Positions 9,501-22,448 of a stretch of 58,248 nucleotides of DNA are shown here, piece after piece (the stretch's first letter is position 1; each line of letters opens with the position of its first letter). The stretch spans positions 1-58,248 of the forward strand of contig JACVRA010000490.1 of the NCBI GenBank assembly GCA_019828545.1. The letters run 5' to 3'. The DNA comes from Paracamarosporium sp. OC-R06-R3 (Eukaryota; Ascomycota; Dothideomycetes; Pleosporales; Didymosphaeriaceae). A model generated the notes under the pieces. The model searched no databases and was not told where the DNA came from. It saw nothing but the letters and a program-made list of their open reading frames with translations. A program made the translations under genes and the position numbers.

Positions 9501-12500
9501 ATGGCGAACGAGGACACGACCAAGACGCGCCTCGAACACGTCGAAGCCGAGCTCCGATCCACGTTGACATGCTCGGCCGCAACAGTCGCAGAGCTCCGCC
9601 AACTGCTTTCGCGAGAGGCAACACAATCGCAGAAAGAAAACCTGCGCACCAAAAGCGCCCAGTCCACAGTGCGCAGGAGGCCGGGTACAGCTGCTGAAGC
9701 CGCCCTTCTGTCTCCGCGACAGCGATACGTGCTCGCCACGCAGGCGGCAAACGCCACCCTCAAAGCTCTTACCGACGCCCTGAAGACACCAGCACCGCCG
9801 CGAACGGCACACCCGCTCAAAGAACGCACAGTCAGCCAGGTCACCAACTCGCCGGCAAGCCTGCGTCGCTCCTCGTCCTGCTCGACCTTTACCGGCCCCC
9901 ATCCGGGTCTGGTTGCGACGGCTGAGTGCGCCAGGCTAGCGTTCGCATACTTGAATACGCCAGAGGCTGTCCAGTTTGTAGGCAAGGATTCGACCGATTT
10001 GGCACTGGAAAATGGACAGCTGTCGCTTATCGGAAAGCTGGTGACCCATGGCCTGGACAGCCTTGCTGTCAAGGAGATGAGGCTGTTGAAGAGGAAGCTG
10101 GATAACTACATCGGTCGGAAGCGCGACACAAATGATGCTCGCTCTGTCTCAAGCCGGCCCCTAGCGGAGAAGGAAAGCTTGGCCACCCTTCTGGACTTCG
10201 GCAGTGTCGATTATAACAGTGTGGCGATACCCGTTATAATCAGCTTGCAAATCTACGTGCTACGCGTGCTTGGAAGACTGAATCGCCCACACGTTGTAGA
10301 AGCAGCCTGGAATCATCTCAAGCTTTCAAATCCTTCCAGTCCTGTAAACCTCATTTCGCACACCGCGAAAGAAAAGGCACATCGGTCTAAAGCAGCCCGC
10401 CAGTTGGAATCTCTCGCTCAGACCATCATCCACCTCTGTCCAAGTATTTCGCCTTCTTCTGACCAAGATCAGCCACAGCTATCTCCAGATATTGTTCTAT
10501 GCTTGCAGCATCTAGCGTTTGGCGCTCGACAAAGATGGTGGGAATTGGCTCAACATCGAGGGGACAAAGACAAAGAGCTAATCGAGCCTTTTGAAAAATG
10601 TCTTGTGGCCTTTGCAAGACGATCAACCTTACCTGCTGTGAAAAAATATAAGATAGCAGAATCCTTGTATTCGAATCTGCTGGGTGCGGGAAACAATACC
10701 GGTTCCTCCCAAAGAGATGGACGGAGCTTGTCTGGGCCAAAGAACTCGACGCTAGCCTCATTGGCACGAGCTGCTGATCTTTCTGAAGAAGCATTTCGTT
10801 GGCTAGGAACTTCTTCCTCTACCGCTAAAGAGTCTTCAGTAGCAGTCACGGTTCGATTAGTCCGTATCGCTGCCATTTCGCTCGAAGCTTATCTAAAGCA
10901 CCCATCAAAATCGACTCAAGATAATTCGGTCGACGTTGCTCTCGAAGGACTTTCAGGTAGCTTGGATGGAACAGCAAAGGATCTGGAGACGCTCTTTATA
11001 GAGGTGCATTCGTTGCGACGTGTGGCAAGTCGTACTCTATCATTGGGCCCTTCAGCAGAAAATAAGTCGTGGTCAGCGCCGCTTTATCAGCAATGCATAC
11101 GCATCGTTGCGGCAAGCGTACGTTTTCAAAGAAGGTTCGTTGGAAGCCGGCCTCCGAACGACGCCTCACCGAAGAAGCTAGGATCATACCAAGCACGTTT
11201 CGCGATGGCTGCTAAGCTTGGAAGGAGTACTATCGATTCTGTGACAGTCTGCTGCAAGCTGCCCTTAACATCGAAAGCCACTTGGGAAGAGCTTGATGTA
11301 TTGATTCAGGATTGCGCACGATTCGCATCCCAGCTTGAAGAAGAGTTGGTAGGAAATGAGCTCGCCAATTTCGAACCTCAGGGAGCTGCCAAGTCTCACT
11401 TTGTTATCTTTTCCAATTTATATTGGACCTTTCGCCGACAGTTGCTAAGCATGGAATCCGGCTCTGTACCTGCTCTAACGGCCATGCAACGGTCTATTGC
11501 GCTTCTCCATTCAAGATCTCAGGAAGAAAGAGAAGCTGGACAGCTCGGCTTGAAACTAGAACGATTCGGTGAAGAGCTGGAGAAGCTAGACCGTATCGAA
11601 GAGTCTCGTGAGGCGTATGCACAATGCATCCAAGTCTCGCTAGATGGCGGCTTGTGTTCAACCGTTGTCGAAGCGGTGTCGAACGACCACGTTGTACATG
11701 CTTTTGAAAATAGTCATGTTCTGTGTGGTTTGGGGAGAGTCCTCAAACTGTACCATCGCTCGTTCATGAGAAATGGCCTGAGTAGGCCTGGGGAGCTTGC
11801 TTTCTTCGACGACAGCAAATGCACTGCTGCTGCGCGTGGTGCACTTCTCGAATGGCAACTGGAAGTATACCAACAAACCCTGGCCAAAAATCGTGCTTGG
11901 GATGCTGCTCTCAACTCGTCCATACACGCCATTGTGGATCGTCTTCTAAGCATATATACAGCTACTCATTTTCCCGTGAGGCGTAAAAGGCTGCACCTCC
12001 TTCTTCTCCAGCTATCACACATGTATCCGGACATCATATCAAACACCTACATTTTAGACAATTTTCAACACAAAAACAACGTTAACATTACCAAATCCAA
12101 GGATCGGAACCTGACACGGTTCGGAGATCATCTAGAAGCCTTGATCACCCTCAAAACCTTATTGCAGCAGAGTGAACTACATGTTCAGGAGCTTCGTGGC
12201 TGTTTCAGCACCTGGCAGTCTATGCTCGATTACGCGAAGTCTTGGGATGAAGTGGCCGACCGAATCGACGATGCCAACCGCTGGCTAGAAACGATACAAG
12301 CGAGTGTCGACTTACTCTGCGCTAAGGGCGAAGAATACGAAGCACTTCCAGTCCTTCATCTGCTTATTCGAATCATGGAGCTACGAAAAAGCTCAGACCC
12401 ATCACAATTGATTTTAGCCATTAGCACATTAGGTTTGCAATATCTGCGACTGGGTTATTCCGGCAAAGCGGGGCTGGCCTTCGCGAAGGCTGAACTATTG

Positions 12501-15500
12501 TTGTCCGACAAGACCACCTCAATCGAGGCAAAGCTACGATGGCACCTAGGTTATGCTGAGTATCTCTTAGATATCGGGAACGTGGTCAAATGGTATGATC
12601 GTTTATTCGTCATGTACTACTTCAACTCATGCATCCTAGTGAAAGTACGCTTTCGACCGCGGAGACACTTGCTCGGAACGATACCGACTTTATCGATCTA
12701 TCGAAGACATCCACGACTCTTTCGGGACGAACGACTTTTAATAGAGTTGTAGCAGAAGCCTGTTATGTTTCATCTCTTCTTTGTTCAAGCAAAGGGGACT
12801 ACAAAAATGCAGCAAGATATGCACGACAGTCTGTCTTGTTAAATCGACGAATCTGGGCCGCACGAGAAGCCAACATCAATGCTCGCAAGTTTTGTCTAAC
12901 AAATTACTCCAAATCGACGGAAGGATCTTCCAATGCGTCTTTTGACCCATTGAGCTCCATTCGCAACGAGAAAGGTACACTCCTTACCAGCTCCATCACC
13001 CACGACGCGTTGAAAGGACCGGACTTCTGGTCACTGATTCCGGGACTGTACAGAGCTTTGACACAACAATCAATGGTCATAGCAAGCCAAGGGATGTTTG
13101 AAGAGGCTGTCTATGTACTTCAGCAGGCAGAAAAGGTCGCTTCTGCCATTAGGTCCCGCACATTGCTAGTAGATTATACCAGTCGTCTTGCCGATCTCTG
13201 GATACAAAGTGGCAGATCTGACAAGGCACAATCTCTGTTCGAAGGCATAGATGTGTCTCGGTCGTCAGAACACTTGAGCACTGTTTCATATCATCTATCC
13301 CTTGCGAGGATGCATCACGTGAGCCGCAGGTTCGAAGACGAGATCGCTGAATATGATGCGGCGGATAAGTTGTTACATCATTTATCCTCACCTTCGTTTG
13401 TGACCGCGACGGCAAGCTTTACGTCCAATCAGGATGCTCTGGCCGACAAAGTGTCTACGCTTACTCTTGGGGAACCAGAGCCAGTGGAGGTTATCCAGAC
13501 AAGGAGTGTGAGAACCCGAGCTGCAGCTAGCAGGACCGCTCCTAAAGTTGTTGCAAGGACAGGAACCGGAAAGACTCGCAAGGCGCCTCTTAGAAATGAA
13601 CCGAAAGCAGTTCCGAAGGTTCAAAAGAAAGCCACTGTAGCGCTAGCTATTGAAAAACTCAGCGCAAGTGAGCATTTCACATCACTAATTGCATTTGAAG
13701 TCGACGTGGCCTACAGAAGAGCTGTTACGCATCTTCTGAAAGGCGACGTTGCGAAAGCTACGGATGTTCTAAGCAAAATTGAATTGTCACAAGACCGAGA
13801 TGGCTCTCACGCTTTGATACACTTCAAAGCAATGCTGGCACAAGCTATCAGAAGTATATCTGATGATTTTACTTTCAACACCTTACCTGAGTCTACAATT
13901 GCATTTCCCTCTATCCCGCCCAAAGACTGCCAATCTTCTGAAGGAATGGCGGCTAAGCGTCCAACTGTCAAGCCTGTCGTCAGTTTAGCGCGTGATAAGA
14001 AGCAAGCTGGAGACGACTTTATCAAATTGATACAGAGTGCTCGGGAAAACTTGGTAGAGGCGCATGCTCGACATGCGACCGCTGCCAGCAATCATGTCTT
14101 TCGGCAGCTTTCAGCAGCTTTGAGCCATGCCACGGTTCTTCTCTCTGCCGTCTCTCAAGGTCGCATACGCGGGTCTATTCACCCACTGTATTCTGCATAC
14201 ATGAGCGGTATGTAGTATTCTGCCATTCGAATGAAAACCGCTAATAGAACACAGAAGTTCCTAAACATCACGCGTTGGCACTTGCTCAGGACTCGGTTGA
14301 GGTTGAGCAAGAGGCCATGTCACGAGAAGTGTACTCACAGTGGCCGAAACCAACTTTGAATCGACAATCTATAGCATCACCGGCTGCCTTCCAACATGAT
14401 TACATTGACATTATACCCGAAACATGGACTGCTGTGTCTTTGGCACTGAGCGACGAGCAAGACGAGATATACATAACCCGTTACCAAAGAGGTATATCGC
14501 CCTTTGTCCTGAGATTACCACTAGCTCGCCACTCTTCCCGTGATTTGGACGAGGAAGAATTTACGTTCGCAGACGGCAAACGAGAGTTTGAAGAAATCAT
14601 TGAGCTCAGCGATTTCACTACGCGGAATGCCAAGGATACTTCAAGAGAGGGTAAGAAGCAGTGGTGGGAGGACCGCAAAGCTCTTGATACTAAACTCCGC
14701 GAGCTGCTGCTCAACATTGAGAACATTTGGCTCGGCGGCTTCAAGGGTATCTTCTCAGATCACGTTCACCAACCAGCTCTTCTGACACGCTTCCGCAAAA
14801 CGTTTGACAGTATCTTGACTCGTCACCTACCTTCGCGACAAAAAAGGGGGCAGCAAAAGATATCAAATCTTGACCCAAGAGTGTTAGAGTTGTTCATTGG
14901 CCTTGGCGATGCCTCAAACGCGGAGCTCGACCTGGATGAGGCTCTCACAGATCTCATCTACTTTGTTGTCGACATTCTCCAGTTCAACGGAGAACCAAAC
15001 GCCTACGATGAAATAGATTTCGACGCAATGGTCATCGAGACGCACGAAGCATTGCGGGCTTATCATGAGAGCGCACAAAGAAGCTCTTCAGTACCCGCCC
15101 ATACCATCCTCATTCTGGACAAGAATCTGCACATGCTTCCGTGGGAGTCTCTCCCATGTCTCGAAAAACTCTCCATATCTCGACTTCCTTCCCTGGCTGC
15201 TCTGCGAGAACGCCTCCTTGCAGCCAGGTCGCCGACTACGTGCCAGAACGCCCCTGCCGGCCACTACATCTCGGCCGAGGCGGGAGGTACAAGCATACTG
15301 AACCCTTCGGGAGACTTGAATCACACTTCTAAGACGATTAAGCCTCATCTGGACGGCATGCAAGGTACCTGGACGCACATCGCCAACCATCCGCCATCGG
15401 AAGAGGAATTCGAAGACTGCCTGAAAAACGACCAGCTCGTGCTGTTCTTCGGTCACGGCAGTGGAGCACAGTATATTCGCTCGAAGGATGTGCGGCGGCT

Positions 15501-16038
15501 GTTCCTAAATACCAAAACGCAATCAGAAACAGAGAAAAAGAAGCCCGGATGTGCAACAACGTTCCTGTTCGGCTGCTCAAGCGTGCATCTCTCCGAAAAT
15601 GGAATCTACGAACCCTCCGGCATGCTGTCAAGCTATCTTACTGCGGGGGCACCGGCCGTGCTGGGCATGCTATGGGATGTCACGGACAAGGATTGTGATC
15701 GGCTTGCTGTGAGAGCTGGAGAGCTGTGGGGTCTTTGGCCGGAACACGAATCTGAGATCGAAGCCAGCGTTGAACCGCCACCTACTATCAGGAAAAGGAA
15801 AGGGAAGGGAAGGGTGGCGCAGTTGATGGAGGAGGTAGAGACGCCGAAAGCACCAAGCAAATCGCGCAAGGGAAGAGACGTTGGCGCTGATGAGGTTGCA
15901 AGTGACAGGACGGCGACAGGGAGGCGGAGGGGCACGGCGTTGGACGAGGCTGTCAGGGATGCAAGGAAGACATGTGTGCTGAGATACTTGAACGGCGCTG
16001 CGGCTGTTGTGTACGGAATACCGGTGTATCTGGAGTAA
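9501..16038 (+). CDS. ESP1: Separase (peptidase C50), cohesin-cleaving cysteine protease
   Basis: Three exons (9501-12592, 12640-14207, 14255-16038) separated by two 47-nt introns encode 2147 aa, within the usual size of fungal separases. The N-terminal 1500 residues are helical and repeat-like, as expected of the superhelical regulatory region that binds securin. Residues about 1270-1400 hold a basic low-complexity linker with many Arg, Lys and Pro. The catalytic domain lies near the C-terminus: HTILILDKNLHMLPWESLP, then the catalytic His in LFFGHGSGAQYI (about residue 1954) and the catalytic Cys in FLFGCSSVHLSENG (about residue 1994), followed by GMLWDVTDKDCDRLA. A basic insertion (RKRKGKGR) precedes the last YGIPVYLE. 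Separase cleaves the cohesin kleisin at anaphase onset. Upstream and downstream genes show no shared pathway. Confidence 0.95.
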
Positions 16039-17111
16039 GTGTGCGTTGGAAAAGGCTTTGTGCCCAGATTAGGGTGCGTTCTGGTGTTTTGTAGAAGGGC
16101 TCAAGAGAGGCGACGTTTTGCGCAATAATTTTTGGTCTACATTTGCGGGTTCTATAACGAAAAAGGAGCCTCGTACCGACGGCGGTATTGCAGAAACGCG
16201 TGTACCTGCTCGCTCCCGCGTACTGTGTACATGTCTGCAACTGAGGACCGGTGAATGAATGCAAGCTGCCGGGACCCGAGTGTCGTAGCACAGCCTCACC
16301 AGGCCATCTAAGAGGCTAGCCGTGCTTCGCCTAGTTTTGCAGCACTTGCGAACTGCTCAGTTGATTCGACCCCCACCACCGACCAATTTAGAATGTTACC
16401 CACGAGTTCTCTAACCACTGTCTCCACTATATCTTCTAAAAGGCCCGCACGGCACCGCCAGCCCTCTTATTGCTATTCTAGTATTGTGCTTAAACGAACG
16501 GGCAATGGGGCGCCGCCCTGCTGCGCCGTTGCATTTCCGCGACAGTTTCAAGGCGTGCCATATGCTCTGACTGTTGTGTACCTCACAGCCTTGCGGATCT
16601 CTGCAGGTGCTTCGTCTACCGATATAACCGCCGGATCATGGTTGGCCAGGCACCATTGGGGGCCGCATGGATCCCAAGGCAACGACTACGGTTTTGAGAT
16701 CTGGGTGCCTAATCGGAGTTAAACAGTCCTGAATGGGACGTACAAGGCTGTGTTGCTGCATCTGATGTGCGACCGAGTGCATCTGGTGGTTTGATTTGAA
16801 GTGGGCACAGGTCGCAGCGCGGGGCTTGTGCGGTATCCAAGGTTTGCTTTTGGAGACATATAGTGGCCTTCTGTCACCCGTCGCTTTTGAACTTAGTTCC
16901 TCTTCACAGGTCTTTCCTACGATTTGCCTTCGCATCTAGAACAGCCACGTTGTTTGTGCTTGCAAGGAGTAATTTGAGAATACGTTACTTCATCTCGACT
17001 ATCACCACCATTCCGGTCGCGTATACGAACAGAGACTCATAATCACGGTACACGTGTCACACCGTTCCATATTCTGCCAGCACTCTGTCCCGTACACAAT
17101 CACATCAAACA
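16039..17111. other. Intergenic DNA, no gene seen
   Basis: This 1.07-kb stretch lies between separase and the first MARVEL-type gene. A 109-codon forward frame at 16393-16722 has no recognisable motif. The part around 16430-16510 is richer in TA steps and could be an old degraded insertion, but nothing can be identified. The last part should hold the promoter of the gene at 17112. Confidence 0.4.
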
Positions 17112-17732
17112 ATGTCCTCTCCATCGCCAGTCGTCAATTTCGCCATTCGCGGGTTTCAAATCGTGTTTGCGGCCGTCGTTCTCGGGCTGTCTGTCGGCCT
17201 GATCAGAGGCCGAGGGCAGGATCACAATTCTCCTATCTCTCTTCGCTACTGCGCATTCGTGGGTGGTGTTTCCTTTGTAGCAGGCTTTGTCGGTGTCGCT
17301 GCTGAGTGGATCTCTGTGTTGCAAGGCAAGATTGGGCTGCTCATTGACGGCCTGGTGACACTTCTCAATATTGCCGGGGGTGTGGTACGTTACTCTTCAA
17401 CGACTCTTATTTTTGTTTTGGGCCATTGCTGTGAGCATTGCTAACGTGTGTCATCGCTACAGCTGTTAGCTATCCTAATCGGCGTTCCAAATTGCGGTGA
17501 CACGAGTGACAGGAACAGGATTGAATTGGCGAAGAACGATCTTTTCCTCGGCGGCTGCGGAGCGAAGTTTAAGACGGATGACGGTCGAACTTTCTGCGGG
17601 GCCTATTCGGTGGACCAGTTGAATGCCAGGTGCAAGGAATGCCAGGCTGATACCGTCTTTATGTTTTTCATAGTTGCGATTCTGCTCGTAGCGTCGACAA
17701 TGACGTTCTTGAGGACGAAAAGAGGCTACTGA
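17112..17732 (+). CDS. Four-helix MARVEL/NCE102-like membrane protein, tandem copy 1
   Basis: Two exons (17112-17384, 17463-17732) with a 78-nt intron (GTACGT donor, CTAACG branch point, CTACAG acceptor) encode 180 aa. Four hydrophobic segments are visible: about residues 9-31, 45-65, 76-103 and 151-171. The loop between helices 3 and 4 is Cys-rich (NCGD, GGCGAKF, RTFCG, ARCKECQ), suggesting disulfide bonds outside the cell or in the lumen. The tail ends KRGY. The size, layout and loop resemble fungal MARVEL-domain proteins related to Nce102, which organise eisosome membrane domains; this is family inference, not a firm match. The next gene is a diverged tandem paralogue in the same orientation, with matching helices and the same KKGY/KRGY end. 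Confidence 0.72.
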
Positions 17733-18170
17733 GCGGGAATTGGAAAAGATGGAGGGAGCAACGGGGCGATCGGTGGACAGATAGTCGCAGGGGGCATGTG
17801 CGATGGGTAACCGGGACATGAAGGTACCGCCATCGTGTAATCGTTCTGTTATGAGCGCAAAGGAGGATTAAATCGGAGCGGTCGCCCCTGGCGTTGCGTC
17901 GCGTCTCTTCCACAATTGCATTCCGTCATTTATTAGATACCCACAGCATACGTTTAATCTTTATGTTCAGCTCCTTTCCCCAGTTTTGCACCAGTTGATA
18001 ACCAAAAGAGCATAGCAAAGTAAAGACATCCGTTCTCCGATCACAAGCTCGTTGATCTTCGATCAATTCCTCGCTCTGCAAAAGATTGTCCCGTTGCTTC
18101 CAGCGCAGTCCCATCCTGCGCCGAACTTCGTGTCCAACATCTTCCTTCTACGCTACAACCCAAGTATATC
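17733..18170. other. Intergenic spacer between tandem MARVEL-type paralogues
   Basis: The 438-bp spacer holds the 3' flank of copy 1 and the promoter of copy 2. No long direct repeat left by the duplication is visible, so the duplication is not recent. No open frame of note is present. Confidence 0.4.
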
Positions 18171-18741
18171 ATGGGTACCGCTCTCGATATCGCGCTACGC
18201 GTTACTCATATTATCTTTGCCATCGTCGTCCTCGCCCTTTCCGCTGATCTTGTTGCTACTCAACGAATGGGCCGTACTCCGTTTGTCTTGGGCTGGGCGA
18301 ACTTCGTCGGTGCTGTCTCAGTTGCTAGCGGCATTGCCGGTATGGCATCAAATTGGATAGACTCCATCGAGAGCAAAGTCATACTAGTCTGGGATGGGAT
18401 CATGCTCGTGGTCAATCTCGCCAGTGGGATTGTAAGTCAGCTGCTAGAGCAATAATACGTAAATGAAGATTAGTGCTGACCCCTATGGACAACTTATTGT
18501 AACCACACTCGGGGGTGTGAGTTGCGGTACGAGATTTCGCGAAGGCCGAGAAAAACTGATAAGCAATCATCTAACTAACTTCGGGTGTGAATTGGATTAT
18601 CGTTGCCGTTTTTATACAATGGACTCGTTCCCTGCACGCTGCAGGCAGAATGAGGTGGACGCTGCATTTATGCTTTTGTTGGTCGTCGCTCTCTCAACTA
18701 CCTTTACACTAGGTTGGCTTCGTTTCAAGAAAGGGTACTGA
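18171..18741 (+). CDS. Four-helix MARVEL/NCE102-like membrane protein, tandem copy 2, damaged splice acceptor
   Basis: Exon 1 (18171-18431) gives MGTALDIALRVTHIIFAIVV and three hydrophobic helices, ending ...NLASGI at a GTAAGT donor. Exon 2 carries LIVTTLGGVSCGT, a Cys-containing loop (FGCELDYRC, ARCRQNE) and helix 4, ending LRFKKGY. Aligned without gaps to copy 1, the acceptor should fall between 18492 and 18493, after a good TGCTGACCC branch point, but the sequence there reads CAA rather than CAG. The nearest in-frame AG (18467-18468) would make a 37-nt intron and add eight residues (ISADPYGQ), for 177 aa. The gene may use that short intron, splice at a non-AG site, or be failing. The rest of the frame is intact, so recent or partial loss is possible. 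Confidence 0.6.
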
Positions 18742-19026
18742 GTATGTGAGCAAGGGTCGTAGACAGCGCACAGTTCGACTCCCTATCTTGTATAGGTGAC
18801 GATCTTGTCTTTACTGATTCTTGCTGTGCTTGCACAGCCCAGACTTGTCTGTCCGACGATTGACATTATAAAGTACTGTCGAGACTTCGTCTTTCAATAT
18901 AGCTAGCATCTTCTGGATTATAGTAGACTCTTTACGTTATGAAGACGTTCCAATCTTAACACGGCTTTCAAGATCAATCCTTGTCCTGTGCTCGGCTATT
19001 TACATGATACAGATGTATAATACATT

Positions 19027-20931
19027 TTATAGCTTCATACCAAGGGCCTTGTGTACCCTCAATGCTTGCCTGATGCTCAAATCCAGCATAATTTCCTCGC
19101 TACCGCCAGGAATAGCGTACGCCCTAACATCTCTATACAGCCTCTCAACCTTTGCACCTTGTCCACCTCGGCTGTAGCTTAACCCACCGAAGATCTGACT
19201 TGCTTCTCTGGCGCAAAATTCAAATGTCGTAGTGCTCTGGGCCTTCAGACTGGCAATGGCACCACCAAGCTTCAACATGGCCTCCATCTCACCCATTTTT
19301 TGGCATTGGAAGATCAGGTTCTCTAACCAATTGTATGAGGCCTCGATCTGGCGCGCCATGTGTGCAAGCTTGAGGCGGATAACCGGGTGGTCGACAAGGC
19401 GCTTACCAAACGTCTTTCGCTTGTGTGCGTACTTCATCGATTCTTCGTAGCAGACGCGCGAGAAGCGGAGACACTGGATAATGATGCCGATACGTTCATG
19501 GTTAAAATTTGTCTGTAAGAGTTGATTAGTTTCCATGTTTAGTAAAAAGCGGTAGAACGCACCATAACGACCTTGAAACCCTGGTTTTCTTTGCCGATCA
19601 AGTTCTCGACCGGCACCTTGACGTCTTCGAAGGTGATGTAGGTGGTACCACTTGACCATACACCCTGGCAGTCCATTCTGCGCGTCGAAACACCGCCAGC
19701 CTCGCGCTCAATAAGAAGCACAGAGACTCCGTTCATGCCCTTATCACTTGTGCGCACCGCAGTCGTGAAGTAATCGCACCAGATACCGTTCGTGATCCAT
19801 TTCTTCTCGCCATTGACAATGTAGTGTTTGCCGTCTTCGGATAGCTTGGCTTCACAGGTGAGATTTGCAACGTCGCTACCAGCATCTGGTCGACATTAGA
19901 ATTAGGCTTCTTGGAACTGGTCAACGTAAACATACCTGGCTCAGTAATGGCAAGGCATATGCGTTTTTCGCCACTGAGGATCTTGGGGCCGATACGCTGC
20001 ACAAGTTCCTTCTTGCCAAATTTGAACAGCGGCGGAGCACCGATACCGTATCCGCCGATGAGGTTCCAGACGAGACCACCACTACCGCTGCGTGACAGCT
20101 CGTCGGTGAGGAGCATCTCGTGGAACAAATCCCACCTTTCCGGAGCCACACTCTTTACACGCTTGTCCGTCAAATGTGTAGGGAAATGCATGCCGAGCAA
20201 ACCAGCGAGATAACCGCGGTCGCCCATCTGCTTGAATATTTCGTCTGGCACCTTCTTCGCCTCATCCCATTCAGTCACGTTGGGTTGTATCTCCTCCTGC
20301 GACGGAACGATTAGCGATTGTGGTTACGATGCTCTCCCTGTCGTTGCTTACATCCACCCACTGTCGGACCTCGTCGCGAAGCGCTGCGTGGGACTCGTTA
20401 AAGTAGGGCGAGTGATACTGCGCGTTGTTAGCAGCGCTCTTGTAGGTTTGGAATCGCGTGTCATACCGACTGGTACCATGAGGGATCAGCGTATGGAATC
20501 AAGTCGCCATATGGGTCCAATGCCTCGGCTTCCTCAGCCTCAGCAGTTGGCTGAGGAGCAACCACTCCAGAGTTGGCCTCCGGCTTGACCACCTCCTTTT
20601 CTTGCTGGGGAGGGGTAGCTGGCGGTGTCGGAGGTGCGGCTTTGGAGTCTAACGAGCCGACCTGGAGTTGTTTCTGATACTTCTTGAGGATGCTCTCGTT
20701 GTGGTACTTCCAGAATTGCTTCGAGGCATCCTTGCCTGCGACACGTTGCAGGACTTGGTTTTGTCAGCCATTGACATGATCAGCGTTTTGCGTATGATGC
20801 ATACTCTTCTTCCCGCCGGGATGGTCATCCTGAAACTTTGTCAAATCGTACACATCCTCATCGACAACGATCCAGAGGTTGTCGGCCTTGTTGTGCGACG
20901 CAACATCGGCGGTAGAAAATCGCTGCGACAT
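19027..20931 (-). CDS. Acyl-CoA dehydrogenase with N-terminal cytochrome b5 domain
   Basis: Six exons (20931-20805, 20753-20467, 20417-20352, 20296-19936, 19885-19563, 19512-19027), with introns of 49-55 nt, encode 549 aa. Residues 1-80 form a cytochrome b5 domain with the haem ligand motif DDHPGGKK (His37) and the second ligand in FWKYHNES (His60). A Pro/Ala-rich linker (PPTPPATPPQQ) leads to the dehydrogenase: YHSPYFNESHAALRDEVR, the FAD-contacting ICLAITEPDAGSDVANLT, KKWITNGIWCDYFTTAVRT, and the C-terminal catalytic Glu in YAIPGGSEEIMLDLSI. Such fusions are a fungal family thought to use the b5 haem for electron transfer during fatty acyl-CoA desaturation. No peroxisomal C-terminal SKL is present; the protein ends GMKL. 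Compartment is not clear. Confidence 0.93.
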
Positions 20932-22448
20932 GACTGTTGCGGCGCAGGGGATAAAGGAGAGAGAGAAGGAAAGAAAGAGAGCAAACGCTGCTGTCGAATG
21001 GTGTTACAGAGAATATAATGGCGGCTGCCGAGGGTTATAACAGCTTGTATCGGAAGTCAAGGGCTTTCACATGCCATCGGGACACGCTAACCCACGGAAC
21101 ATCTGACGGCCTGGAGCCGCAGCAAGCGTGTGGGGATGGCGTCGGTGATGCGCCCATGATTCACTGGTCCCGTGAGCGCTTTGGACGATGCGTGATTGGC
21201 GGCCGGTTCACTTGCTTCTGTGAAAGATGCCGACGTCATGTCCAAACGTGCCGAGGCAGTGCTGATTCGGGCTGGCGCACGTGCCGTACGCTTTCACAAG
21301 CCGCGAAGCTGACAATCAGCTGCGCTCAAACACGCGGAGCCTCGCATCCCCCACTATCCCCCAGACCGAGACGCGTCAGGGCCCACTACCAAGGGGCTTT
21401 GGCGTTCTTCGTGTCTTCTACAGGGTCCAGATGCGCATGAACCGCGAAGAAACATCATCTCGCAATGGCCATGTGGAAGCGGAAGAACTACCAGGACTCG
21501 CTTCAAGCAATTCGAAATGACGAATGGGCTGTACACGCATAAACTTCGACCGTCTCGATATTCGAGACAAAACTTTGACGATGCATTGCAATTCAAGTTT
21601 ATCCGCTACGCAGGAAACGCCTCTTTGCTTTGGTCTTGTGCATTTGAGTAGATACGGAGAAACTTTGGATACTCGTCACGGAGTCACAGGCAACCAACTG
21701 CTCTTTCACTCGATATTCCGCTCGAAAATACATTCTCCACTCTTAACCTCAATTTAGGTCATGGCAGCTCCACAACTCTCCGTCTTGGAGTAAATGGCTA
21801 TACTCGACCTGGCAACCTCGCACAAGTCGTACGGTTTAGAACTTCCAATGGCCGGACAACATCGTGATCACAGAACGATTGGCCTTGTACACCCGTCAGA
21901 CAGGTATCAAATGCTAATCCGTCGAGGAGTCTCAAACTGCCATTTATTCCAAGTAACCGACCATCGAGACGATATCCTGGAAAAACGCCGAGGGTGTCAC
22001 GAAAACAAGACGATGCGAGATGTAGTTGGAAGCCCTAGAACACGACGAAACGGCATAGGTAGGGGTACATCTGGAAGATGTTTCGGGTCAAAGTAGTCAA
22101 GGGCACACGTGCGCTTCGTTTCACCAAAGACACGTTTGCGTTCCCCCAAGCGCCGAATCGTGAATATGCATACAGCAGGAAACCAGCAACGAGATCAGAA
22201 GAATAACCGGCGACGATGTCCAATGATTTAATGTAATTATCCTGGAAACTTGAATGAAATGAAGGCCCAAGCTGTTCTGGCAATCTGGCCCGATGACGAT
22301 CGTGAGAGACGTGTTATACAAGCACTGCTGTGTTCGTGCTCTTCCGCGTGCGCTGGCGCTATATCGCTAAAGGAAGCGATTCTCCTGGTTCAAACCTCTT
22401 CAAACCTGATTTCTCTTAGGCGTACCGAACAGTACTTCTGTATGGCCT
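20932..22448. other. Intergenic DNA, no convincing gene
   Basis: This 1.5-kb stretch contains the promoter of the acyl-CoA dehydrogenase (purine-rich GAGAGAGAAGG tract near 20960) and the 3' flank of the THO1-like gene. Forward frames of 140 and 100 codons have no recognisable motif and no clear splice structure. Confidence 0.45.

Noticed and set aside
9158..10072. 304-codon minus-strand frame
   Set aside because: Antisense to the separase N-terminus and promoter; Arg/Ser/Val-rich shadow with no motif.
9501..16038. Three separate genes in the separase locus
   Set aside because: Both junctions have good donors and acceptors with 47-nt introns that keep frame, and only the joined product has separase length and order.
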